Assembly (NCBI RefSeq): GCF_000739455.1
Contig: NZ_CP009211.1
Coordinates: forward strand, 2,230,595-2,294,594
Reading direction: 5' to 3'
Origin: Corynebacterium imitans
GTDB taxonomy: Bacteria > Actinomycetota > Actinomycetes > Mycobacteriales > Mycobacteriaceae
Length of the DNA: 64,000 nucleotides
Position 1 is the stretch's first letter; each line of letters begins with the position of its first letter. The notes under the pieces are model-generated. The model did not search any database. It was not told the origin of the DNA and saw only the letters and a list, made by a program, of their open reading frames with translations. Position numbers and translations under genes: made by a program. This document shows, piece by piece, positions 20,307 to 27,098 of this stretch.

Positions 20307-21677
20307 ATGAGTCTGCGCGTCGCCGTTGTCGGCGCCGGCCCTGCCGGCATTTACGCATCCGACCTCCTTCTCCGCAACGCGGAGCACGACATCCACGTCG
20401 ACCTCTTCGAGCAGATGCCCGCCCCCTTCGGGCTGATCCGCTACGGCGTCGCTCCCGACCACCCGCGCATTAAGGGCATCGTCAAGTCTCTGCACCGAGT
20501 GCTGGACAAGGACAACCTGCGCCTGATCGCCAACGTCACCGTCGGCCGCGACGTCACTATCGACGAACTGCGCGACTACTACGACGCCGTCATCCTGTCC
20601 ACCGGTGCTGTGCGCGACCGCGAGCTGCTTATCCCGAACGGCGACAAATCCATCGGCGCCGGCGAGTTCGTCGGCTTCTACGATGGCAACCCCCGCTTCG
20701 AGCGCGATTGGAACCTCGAAGCCAAGGAAGTCGCCGTCATTGGTGTGGGCAACGTCGCCCTCGATATCTCGCGCGTGCTGGCCAAGACCGGCGACGAGCT
20801 CGCCGTCACCGAGATCCCGGATAACGTGTACGAGTCCTTGAAGAAGAACCAGGCCGAAACGGTCCACATGTTCGGCCGCCGCGGCCCAGCGCAGGCCAAG
20901 TTCACGCCGAAGGAACTGCGCGAGATGGACCTGTCGGATACCATCCAGGTCCTCGTCGACCCGGAGGACATCGACTACGACGCCGCTAGCGAGGAAGTCC
21001 GCCGCGCGGACAAGTCCATTGATCTGAACTGCCAGGTGCTTGAGCAGTACGCCATGCGCGAGCCGGACGATGCGCCGCACAAGATTCACATCCACTTCTT
21101 CGAGGAGCCGGTGGAGGTCCTGGTAGACGACGCCGGTAACACCACCGGCATCCGCACCGAGCGCCAAGAGCTTGACGGCAACGGCGGCATCAAGGGCACC
21201 GGCAAGTTCACCGACTGGCCGGTACAGCAGGTCTACCACGCAGTCGGCTACCGCTCCGAACCCGTCGAGGGCGTGCCCTTCGACCTTGAGCGCCACGTCA
21301 TCCCGAACGACGGCGGCCGCGTGCTCGCCTCCGCCGAGGAAGGCGCCGCACCCGAGGACAAGCTGTACGTCACTGGCTGGATCAAGCGCGGCCCGGTCGG
21401 CCTGATCGGCAACACCAAGTCGGATGCGAAGGAAACCACCGACATGCTGCTCGCCGACGCCGACGCCGGCAAGCTCGCCGCACCGTCGCACACGGGCATC
21501 GACGACATCCTTGGCCTGCTGCGCGAGCGCGGCATCGACTACGCCACCTGGGCGGGCTGGTACAAGCTCGACGAGGCCGAGCGCGCCTTGGGCGAGGCGG
21601 ACGAGAAGTTCCCGCGCGAGCGCAAGAAGATCGTGGAGTGGGAGGACATGCTCAGCCACTCCCGCGCTGACGACTAA
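20307..21677 (+). CDS. fpr: Ferredoxin/adrenodoxin-NADP+ reductase (FprA-type)
   Basis: FAD enzyme of 456 aa passing electrons from NADPH to ferredoxin, the expected electron source for the ferredoxin-type sulfite reductase encoded next door. The FAD motif VAVVGAGPAGIYASDLLLR opens the protein and the NADP motif VAVIGVGNVALDISRVL is near residue 150. GRRGPAQAKFTPKELRE is conserved in adrenodoxin-reductase homologues. It starts 18 bases after AAAGGA. It is divergent from cysI, shares the McbR-like sites, and ends in a strong terminator. Confidence 0.95.
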   Translation: MSLRVAVVGAGPAGIYASDLLLRNAEHDIHVDLFEQMPAPFGLIRYGVAPDHPRIKGIVKSLHRVLDKDNLRLIANVTVGRDVTIDELRDYYDAVILSTGAVRDRELLIPNGDKSIGAGEFVGFYDGNPRFERDWNLEAKEVAVIGVGNVALDISRVLAKTGDELAVTEIPDNVYESLKKNQAETVHMFGRRGPAQAKFTPKELREMDLSDTIQVLVDPEDIDYDAASEEVRRADKSIDLNCQVLEQYAMREPDDAPHKIHIHFFEEPVEVLVDDAGNTTGIRTERQELDGNGGIKGTGKFTDWPVQQVYHAVGYRSEPVEGVPFDLERHVIPNDGGRVLASAEEGAAPEDKLYVTGWIKRGPVGLIGNTKSDAKETTDMLLADADAGKLAAPSHTGIDDILGLLRERGIDYATWAGWYKLDEAERALGEADEKFPRERKKIVEWEDMLSHSRADD

Positions 21678-21696
21678 ACCCGACATGTACACCGAA

Positions 21697-21726
21697 TCGA
21701 CACGTCCGCGCGACGTGTCGATTTTT
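21697..21726 (+). terminator. Rho-independent terminator of fpr
   Basis: TCGACACGTC pairs with GACGTGTCGA (21697-21706 with 21712-21721) around a 5-base loop. Two more A-T pairs extend it and TTTTT follows. Confidence 0.9.
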
Positions 21727-21802
21727 CGGCCCAAAAACGACATGTTGACCTGTCACGCTTGTGAAGGTGCAGGTCAATGACTTTAGGTGCTAGCATGCGC
21801 CC

Positions 21803-21934
21803 ATGCATCTCATCCGTCTGCTCGGCAGGTATTCCAAGCAGTACTGGCCGGCTGCGCCCTTCTCAGGATCGGTTTCGGATCTCAAACCCGAGGTCAGCTA
21901 CGAAAACCCAACCTGGGGGATCTGCACAAAGTAG
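21803..21934 (+). pseudogene. 5' fragment resembling an ABC-exporter gene, 43 codons
   Basis: The reading frame starts MHLIRLLGRYSKQYWPAA and stops at TAG after 43 codons. The opening resembles the N-terminus of type IV ABC exporters and aligns with MDLFRRLARYRREIFAVL at the start of the exporter gene at 27099; about two thirds of the first 33 bases agree by eye. A TAGCAT hexamer 6 nt before the ATG fits a leaderless promoter. The rest (from about codon 19) matches nothing I recognise. I read it as a remnant left where the AT-rich island joins the older chromosome. It could be a small independent gene. Confidence 0.4.
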
Positions 21935-21974
21935 CAGAAGTCCAGAGGCCGAGGAATGTGGATAGGGCCGCACT

Positions 21975-22625
21975 TCAGATAAGCTCAGCTTCCCTCACCA
22001 AGAGTGCCAGTTGAACGCGGTTATTGATTCCGAGTTCATCAAAAATCTTCGTCAAGTGGGTTTTGACCGTAGCGGTTGATAACAACATCGCTCTCGCTAT
22101 CTCCTGATTAGTTAAGCTCTGTGCAACTAAGATCGCTATTTCCGTTTCCCTTTCGCTAAGGCCCGCTAGGGCCTGTTGAGCTTGAACCCGCCGATTAACC
22201 TGGCCGTCCCGGGTGTACGCGTCAAGCAGGATGCGAGTATGACGAGGGGAAAGAGTGACCTTGCCAGCGGAGGTGTCCCTAATTGCTTGGATTACGGATT
22301 CAGGAGGCGCGTCTTTCAATAGGAACCCGATAGCACCGGCCTCAAGGACCTCCATGACGGTCGATTCGTTATCGAATGCAGTCATCATCAATATTGCTTG
22401 GCTATGCCCAGTCTTGAGAATCGATTCGGCAACTTGAAGGCCTCCAACGTTTGGCATCCGGACGTCCAGAACAACCACGTCGGGACGCAGACTCGGAAGC
22501 TGATCAATAGCCTCAGCACCACTTCCTGCTTCGCCGACAACTTCGATATCGTCGGTCGCTTGGAGTATGAACTTCAAGCCCCGGCGAACCATCGGATCAT
22601 CATCCACTAGGTACACACGTATCAT
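21975..22625 (-). CDS. NarL/LuxR-family response regulator
   Basis: Two-component response regulator of 216 aa. The receiver domain has the acidic pair in YLVDDDPMVRRG, the phospho-acceptor Asp in VVVLDVRMP and the Lys in LLKDAPPE. The C-terminal LuxR helix-turn-helix is LSERETEIAILVAQSLTNQE..TVKTHLTKIFDELG. It follows the histidine kinase gene by 12 bases on the same strand and is the likely second gene of that operon. Base composition is AT-richer than fpr or the exporter genes. Its targets are probably the divergent small-protein/ABC genes, by position only. Confidence 0.92.
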   Translation of the reverse strand: MIRVYLVDDDPMVRRGLKFILQATDDIEVVGEAGSGAEAIDQLPSLRPDVVVLDVRMPNVGGLQVAESILKTGHSQAILMMTAFDNESTVMEVLEAGAIGFLLKDAPPESVIQAIRDTSAGKVTLSPRHTRILLDAYTRDGQVNRRVQAQQALAGLSERETEIAILVAQSLTNQEIARAMLLSTATVKTHLTKIFDELGINNRVQLALLVREAELI

Positions 22626-22637
22626 CCGATGGTTTCC

Positions 22638-23810
22638 CTACGCGATCACCGATTTGGGCCAAGGGACTATAACGTGTAGTTCAAAGCGACCGGACCGTTC
22701 TCCAAACCGCACAACGCCACCGAACTTGCTTACTCGCCGTTCTACCCGTTTCAAACCCGTCCCACGGCGCTTCTTAACTAGATCTCCCGATTCAACCTCA
22801 CGCACGGAGTTCTGGATATAGATTTGTAATTCGCCTCCTTCGCTGCCACTCAGTTCAACAGAAATCGGGCTTTGTGGAGCATGAACACTAGCATTGGCTA
22901 GAGCCTCTCGAACTACTTGCGAGACGAGCTGGCGCATTTCCCGTGGCATTTCATCCACCTGGCGAAGCGATCTAGTGTTCAGCGTAATGTCGGCCCCGCT
23001 TCTCCGATTTTCAGCCACGATCGCAGCTAAATCTTCGGGGGCCTGGAAAGCCGACGCATCGTCCAAGCGGTCAATAAGAACTCTGAGGTCCGCTAACGTC
23101 TCTACCGCGGTCTCTCGTATCAATTGGGCGTTCTCCTTGATCACGTCGGGGCCAGCTTCGGAGTTGACCTCGAGGCCACCCGCTTGCAGTGACAACAGCG
23201 CTAGCTTATGGCCAACATGATCGTGCGCTTCATTGGCGATCCGGGCTCGCTCCCTGAGGACGGCCTCTGTAGCCACCCTTTGCCGCTCTAGCTCTTTATG
23301 CTGCGCAATCACCCGGTACGACTCAACCAGATTTCTATTGTAGGAAATAACCAGCCCAGCCAGGAACGGCGCAATGACGAGAACCGTGCCTTCAACCAGC
23401 CAGGCAATAGTTGGATCATTGGTTTCCTTCTCACCCGCCTGAACAGTGACGATCGTTTCCTTCTCCGACCACCCGACTCGGCAGAGGACGAAGGCAGCGA
23501 CCACAGCCGCGAAACTGCCCCATCCTCGCTTACGCAGTGCCAAGTTGAACACGGTCGGAAGAAAGAAGACGTTAGTTGCAAAAAGAGCACAAACTGCTGG
23601 CGGAAAAAGAACCAGAAAGGGATGTCGTTTGCGTTGAAATTGCAGCGCGATCATCAATGCGATTAGCGCTATTAACGCCACCCGACTTTGCTCGCTAGCT
23701 CCGCTCAGTGAGACGAAACCGATCAAGCAGATTGACGCAAGGTAGATGAGGTCGCTCCACGTCTGACCCTCAAAGGGACCGTCACCCGAATCTGAGACTA
23801 CGCGCTCCAA
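22638..23810 (-). CDS. Sensor histidine kinase (HisKA_3/NarX type)
   Basis: Membrane sensor kinase of 390 aa. About five N-terminal hydrophobic segments with very short loops come first (LIYLASICLIGFVSL, VALIALIALMIALQF, TVLVIAPFLAGLVISY). The HisKA_3 dimerisation box RIANEAHDHVGHKLALLSLQ follows with the phospho-acceptor His, then an ATPase domain with REALANASVHA (N box) and GTGLKRVERRVSKFGG (G box). The start chosen is TTG 23810, with AAAGGGGGTG upstream. The lack of a large external sensor domain is typical of kinases that sense envelope stress or antimicrobial peptides together with a neighbouring ABC transporter. Confidence 0.88.
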   Translation of the reverse strand: MERVVSDSGDGPFEGQTWSDLIYLASICLIGFVSLSGASEQSRVALIALIALMIALQFQRKRHPFLVLFPPAVCALFATNVFFLPTVFNLALRKRGWGSFAAVVAAFVLCRVGWSEKETIVTVQAGEKETNDPTIAWLVEGTVLVIAPFLAGLVISYNRNLVESYRVIAQHKELERQRVATEAVLRERARIANEAHDHVGHKLALLSLQAGGLEVNSEAGPDVIKENAQLIRETAVETLADLRVLIDRLDDASAFQAPEDLAAIVAENRRSGADITLNTRSLRQVDEMPREMRQLVSQVVREALANASVHAPQSPISVELSGSEGGELQIYIQNSVREVESGDLVKKRRGTGLKRVERRVSKFGGVVRFGERSGRFELHVIVPWPKSVIA

Positions 23811-24043
23811 AGTGACACCCCCTTTTAGTCGCAAAGATCCTTGACCAGCAAGAAACAGGCGGAATATTGCGCAATTCTAGCTCGACAACACACACTCGGG
23901 CAACTAAGGATTCATAGCTACTTGGCCAAATTTAAATGTCCAGTTGGCTGATACCCGGATCGGACCCGGTAATTCAAACTGAGGATGGCGGTCAAACGGT
24001 CGCCCTCCCCACTGAAGTCATCGGAAATAGAAAGGAGTACACG
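23811..24043. promoter_or_regulatory. Divergent promoter region of the island with ATTGCGCAAT palindrome
   Basis: This spacer separates the kinase gene (minus) from the small-protein operon (plus). It contains a perfect 10-bp palindrome ATTGCGCAAT at 23866-23875, a candidate site for the response regulator. The +1 side has TAATTC near 23970 as a weak -10 candidate. An upstream reading frame from 23936 joins the next gene but has no ribosome-binding site. Confidence 0.4.
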
Positions 24044-24442
24044 TTGGACAAGGAAAACGTTGCCCCGTTCGAAATGGAGCGGATCGACTACCCGGTAATC
24101 GAGGAAGACGCTCCAATGCCCCCATTGAGCCAGGAGATGGTCCGACAGGAAGCAAAGCAGGGGCTTCTCGAGATCAGAGATTTTGTGACCGGGGACGAGT
24201 TTGTCGCGATGCTGCAAGAACTGTATGCGCTACCGGTTCAGGAACGCGACGAGTTCGTTCGAGGCACGATCCTCGACGAAGATGAGTTAGAAGATCGAGG
24301 TATCCATGTGCCTGAGGGCCTGAAGATCCAACGTTCGCGGTTTGGCGACGGCCGACCCACTCTGTTTTGCGTGGCGAAACTCTTGTCAGACGGGGTCAGG
24401 AAAGTGACCTACACGTTCGACAGCGACGCGGCACTAGCTTAA
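24044..24442 (+). CDS. Small protein resembling a RiPP (NHLP-type) leader, no core
   Basis: Product of 132 aa from a TTG preceded by AAAGGAG. I do not know this protein. Its middle part (DEFVAMLQELYALP..) aligns without gaps over 50 residues with the product of the damaged gene at 24932. Twelve positions are identical, including F, LP, RG, VP and GL. The segment LEDRGIHVPEGLKIQ recalls the nitrile-hydratase-like leader peptides (NHLP) of RiPP precursors. Unlike the paralogue it has no double-Gly/Cys tail and ends KVTYTFDSDAALA. It could be a stand-alone leader or immunity protein. First gene of the island's plus-strand operon. Confidence 0.7.
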   Translation: MDKENVAPFEMERIDYPVIEEDAPMPPLSQEMVRQEAKQGLLEIRDFVTGDEFVAMLQELYALPVQERDEFVRGTILDEDELEDRGIHVPEGLKIQRSRFGDGRPTLFCVAKLLSDGVRKVTYTFDSDAALA

Positions 24443-24453
24443 GAGGTGCACCT

Positions 24454-24879
24454 GTGGAAGTGACTAAGAAATTCACGGATAGAGCCAGTTTTCACGGCGC
24501 AACTAAAACTGAGCTCGAGTCGAATGATGCTGGTCGACGACTGTTCGGGCTTGCGAATCAGGCGGCTCTTTTTCCGCACCAAGGCGAAATCTTTCTCAAC
24601 GAGAAGAAATTGGTCCTTGGTGACTGGCTGACTCTGCGGCCCACTGATATCCAGGATGTTGACGTCGAGTTCACACCCGAGTATGGACGCTTCACAGCGG
24701 GCGGTAGCCGAGGCGGATTTCCCTCTCTCGGATTCGTTAGGGATCTTGGTAAGCCCCTGAACCTCTATCTCACTAACGGAGACAGAATCTCGCTTCTAGT
24801 GAACTTCAGACTCGTCAGTGGAACTAACGACAATAAGTCCTGGCTCGAGAAAATTCGCTCGTTCGCCAACATCGGATGA
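24454..24879 (+). CDS. Unknown 141-aa protein, possibly PH/GRAM-like fold
   Basis: Starts at GTG 24454, 11 bases after the previous stop, with AAGAGGTG nearby. It has no signal peptide or membrane helix. Alternating strands (GEIFLNEKKLVLGDWLTLRP, DIQDVDVEFTPEYGRFTAGG, LNLYLTNGDRISLLVNFRL) followed by a final helix (NKSWLEKIRSFANIG) look like a bacterial PH/GRAM domain; this is only a fold impression. Sandwiched between the two leader-like genes, it may assist or bind their products, or give immunity. No homologue is known to me. Confidence 0.7.
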   Translation: MEVTKKFTDRASFHGATKTELESNDAGRRLFGLANQAALFPHQGEIFLNEKKLVLGDWLTLRPTDIQDVDVEFTPEYGRFTAGGSRGGFPSLGFVRDLGKPLNLYLTNGDRISLLVNFRLVSGTNDNKSWLEKIRSFANIG

Positions 24880-24931
24880 CTCCCTTTGTTCACCCCCAAG
24901 CAAATCATTGCAATACCAGAAAGGATTCACC

Positions 24932-25321
24932 ATGTCCGTAAATACCACGTTCGACAAGATCGACAGCGAGATCGCCGAGGTAGAGCTTCGCATCAACAAG
25001 GAAACGATCACGAAGTAAATCGATGACTTCATCGAAGTTATCGCTTCTGATGGGTTCATCGGCTACATCAACGATGTCGCTCAGCTCCCCACCCATGCGA
25101 AAAGGAAGGAGCTTACTGCAAAGACCGCCAATCTCGAGACTTTGCGAGAGCGCGGAGTGCCAGTTCCTGACGGACTGCGATTCACAACGCGCGAATTCGA
25201 GCTACCCGAAGATGGTCGTGAGGCTGAGGGTCCCCTGCTCAAGGTTCGACCGGAACTTGATCCGCGAATGGGAGGCTGCATCAGCATCGGTTTCTACGTC
25301 TGCGCCAGCTACGGCAACTAG
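24932..25321 (+). pseudogene. Putative RiPP precursor gene interrupted by in-frame TAA
   Basis: ATG 24932 (AAAGGA 8 nt upstream) opens a frame that hits TAA at codon 29 and then stays open, in the same frame, to TAG at codon 130. The part after the stop (IDDFIEVIASDGFIGYINDV...) aligns with the protein encoded at 24044 and has LRERGVPVPDGLRF. This means the TAA splits one ancestral gene; a single CAA to TAA change would explain it. The end reads MGG then CISIGFYVCASYGN: a double-Gly cut site followed by a 14-residue core with two Cys and two Ser, as expected of a secreted peptide. A stem-loop follows. Confidence 0.6.
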
Positions 25322-25347
25322 CTAAAGTTGCGCCCTAACCACCTACG

Positions 25348-25377
25348 AAGTAGCCCCGATTACAAGCGGGGCTACTT
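25348..25377 (+). terminator. Stem-loop between precursor-like gene and ABC genes
   Basis: AAGTAGCCCCG pairs with CGGGGCTACTT around an 8-base loop, with no long T tract. Leaky terminators or RNA-stabilising hairpins in this position are common after peptide structural genes, letting them be expressed above the transporter genes. Confidence 0.6.
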
Positions 25378-25396
25378 GCCTACGAATGGTACTTAG

Positions 25397-26080
25397 ATGA
25401 AAACACCTCAAGTCGCTGTAAAACTTTCTAATCTTAGCAAGAGGTATGGTTCGACTCTCGCACTCGATGACATCAATGTAGAGGTCCCCGCAGGGACAGT
25501 AGTGGGTCTTGTAGGGTCGAACGGTAGCGGAAAGTCCACACTTCTACGCCTTATTGCCGGAGTCGAACGCCCTTCCCACGGGGAAATCGAGTTCTTCGGG
25601 AAAAACCTCGCCTCCAGCGAAACTATAGGGAGCGGGACTGGAGCTGCAATCGACGCAATGGCGCTTTGGCCGCGCTGGTCAGTCAAACGAACTTTGACAT
25701 ACCTTGGTCAACTGACTGAGCGAACGGACGAGGAAGTCAAGGACGTGATTAAATCCCTGTCGTTGGGTGAGTATTCGTCGAGAAAAGTTCGGACGCTATC
25801 GTTTGGAAACCGTCAACGGGTGCAAATTGGTGCTGCTTTGATTAATGGTTCACTCCTGACCATTCTTGACGAACCAATGAACGGTTTAGATCCCCAGGGG
25901 CGCCTGCTTATGCGAAACCTCATAGAGCAGTTACCAACTGACGAACGCACTGTCTTAATCTCAAGCCACGACCTCAATGAAACTCAAACCCTTTGCTCCC
26001 ACATCATCCACCTAGAACGCGGCAGAATGATTTTTGCTGGTGAGCTCGCTAGCTACGTGGGGAAGCGAAAACTTTCTTAG
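25397..26080 (+). CDS. ABC transporter ATPase (BcrA/NatA type), C-terminus frameshifted
   Basis: ATP-binding subunit, 227 aa as read. Walker A is VGSNGSGKSTLLRL, the signature LSFGNRQRVQIG is slightly off the LSGGQ norm, Walker B is LTILDEPMNGLDP and the switch His is in ISSHDLNET. The frame ends early in KLS; the missing C-terminal domain is present in the -1 frame from 26068 to 26295. Adding one A to the GAAAAC run at 26068-26071 would join them. With the ABC-2 permease downstream it would form an antimicrobial-peptide exporter or immunity pump. No convincing Shine-Dalgarno sequence is seen. Confidence 0.85.
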   Translation: MKTPQVAVKLSNLSKRYGSTLALDDINVEVPAGTVVGLVGSNGSGKSTLLRLIAGVERPSHGEIEFFGKNLASSETIGSGTGAAIDAMALWPRWSVKRTLTYLGQLTERTDEEVKDVIKSLSLGEYSSRKVRTLSFGNRQRVQIGAALINGSLLTILDEPMNGLDPQGRLLMRNLIEQLPTDERTVLISSHDLNETQTLCSHIIHLERGRMIFAGELASYVGKRKLS

Positions 26081-26295
26081 TACATTATCCGCCGGAACTG
26101 AGTGAGGCGATCAGTTCCATCATTGATCATCGACGTGTCCGAACTGGCTCGCACAACCCTGGCGTGCTGGAGGTGGACGATCAGAATGTCGAAACCCTAC
26201 GAACCCTAATGGAGGAGCACTCCATTCCGGTCTTGAATCTGGAGACGAAGAAGCACACTTTGGAGGATCAGTTTCATGCACACGGCAGACCGTAA
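26068..26295 (+). other. Out-of-frame C-terminal domain of the ABC ATPase
   Basis: This frame encodes KTFLVHYPPELSEAISSII and ends LEDQFHAHGRP before TAA. It has the beta-alpha-beta look of the accessory domain after the ATPase core of BcrA-type proteins, where the last helix carries the L-E-D/E-x-F motif. It has no start of its own. It overlaps the permease start by 20 bases, as an intact ATPase gene would. Confidence 0.65.
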
Positions 26296-27070
26296 GACGG
26301 TGGTCAAAGTCGAAACCAGAAGGTGGATACTTCATCCGGGAGTCTTTGCTCTACTCGTAGTTGTGCCCTTACTAACCGCACTGTTGTCATACGCCGCAGT
26401 CATGGCATCAAGCGGGGCCTCCTCAGATGCCGGTGCGGTCTCGATCGACACCACGGCAGCACTCGGGCCCGACTCAGAAGATCCGGAGAAGCTGGATCTC
26501 GCCGCAACCTCGATCTATCTACTAGCGCCACTTGCCGCTTCACTCCACGGCGTTCTTTTCGCTGGAAGCGAGCTCTCATCGGGCGCTCTGCTCAATATTG
26601 CGGTCGCGGCGCGGCGTTTGAGAACGATCTTCGCCGTTCGGGCGCTATCTCTGGTACTTTTGTCGTTAATAACCGGAGCAATCCTAACCGCATTATCGAT
26701 CGCCGGGTTGACGACAGGTTTGAGGCAAGCCGAAGTACCAAGCCTCACCCCCGAAGCGCCCCTTGGTACCGTCATCCTGGGCGGATCCATTCTCTACGCC
26801 ACCGTTGCCGTGATCGCATTTGCGGCAGCAACACTGCTAAGACGGTGGGTCGTCGTTTTGGTTGCACTCGTAGCTTACTTCGTCGTTGCAGAACCCCTGC
26901 TAGCTTCAATGCTGTCCGAACGTGCTTCGAACTGGTTGCCTCACGTTTCGCTTGGAAAGTGGGTGGACCTTGAGCCCGAGAGACGATTCGCTTTCCCAAC
27001 TATGGTTCTGGCGCTTTTGGCTCTGGTCACTGCCGTGGTTGGCACGCAGCGTGATCGAGCTGCGAGGTAA
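26276..27070 (+). CDS. ABC-2 type transporter permease
   Basis: Membrane subunit of 264 aa with six predicted helices (HPGVFALLVVVPLLTALL, SIYLLAPLAASLHGVLFAG, ALSLVLLSLITGAILTALS, VIAFAAATLLRRWVVVLVAL and others). The first cytosolic residues (KTVVKVETRRWILHPG) match permeases partnered with BcrA-type ATPases. GGAGG lies 9 nt before the ATG. The partner ATPase is frameshifted, so the pump may not work. It is the last gene of the AT-richer island; composition rises towards the next gene. Confidence 0.88.
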   Translation: MHTADRKTVVKVETRRWILHPGVFALLVVVPLLTALLSYAAVMASSGASSDAGAVSIDTTAALGPDSEDPEKLDLAATSIYLLAPLAASLHGVLFAGSELSSGALLNIAVAARRLRTIFAVRALSLVLLSLITGAILTALSIAGLTTGLRQAEVPSLTPEAPLGTVILGGSILYATVAVIAFAAATLLRRWVVVLVALVAYFVVAEPLLASMLSERASNWLPHVSLGKWVDLEPERRFAFPTMVLALLALVTAVVGTQRDRAAR

Positions 27071-27098
27071 GACCGTTTCTGTGAATTCAGGAGATTAG

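Noticed and set aside
25016..25018. Recoding of the TAA (read-through or unusual amino acid)
   Set aside because: No recoding element or stop-codon-specific machinery is visible and the ATPase nearby is also damaged; a nonsense mutation is simpler.
25023..25325. 100-codon plus frame overlapping the precursor-like gene
   Set aside because: No ribosome-binding site; the alternative frame aligns with the product of the upstream paralogue and is the biological one.
26066..26074. Programmed -1 frameshift in the ABC ATPase
   Set aside because: The run is not a classic X XXY YYZ slippery heptamer and no strong downstream stem is seen; an indel in a homopolymer is more likely.
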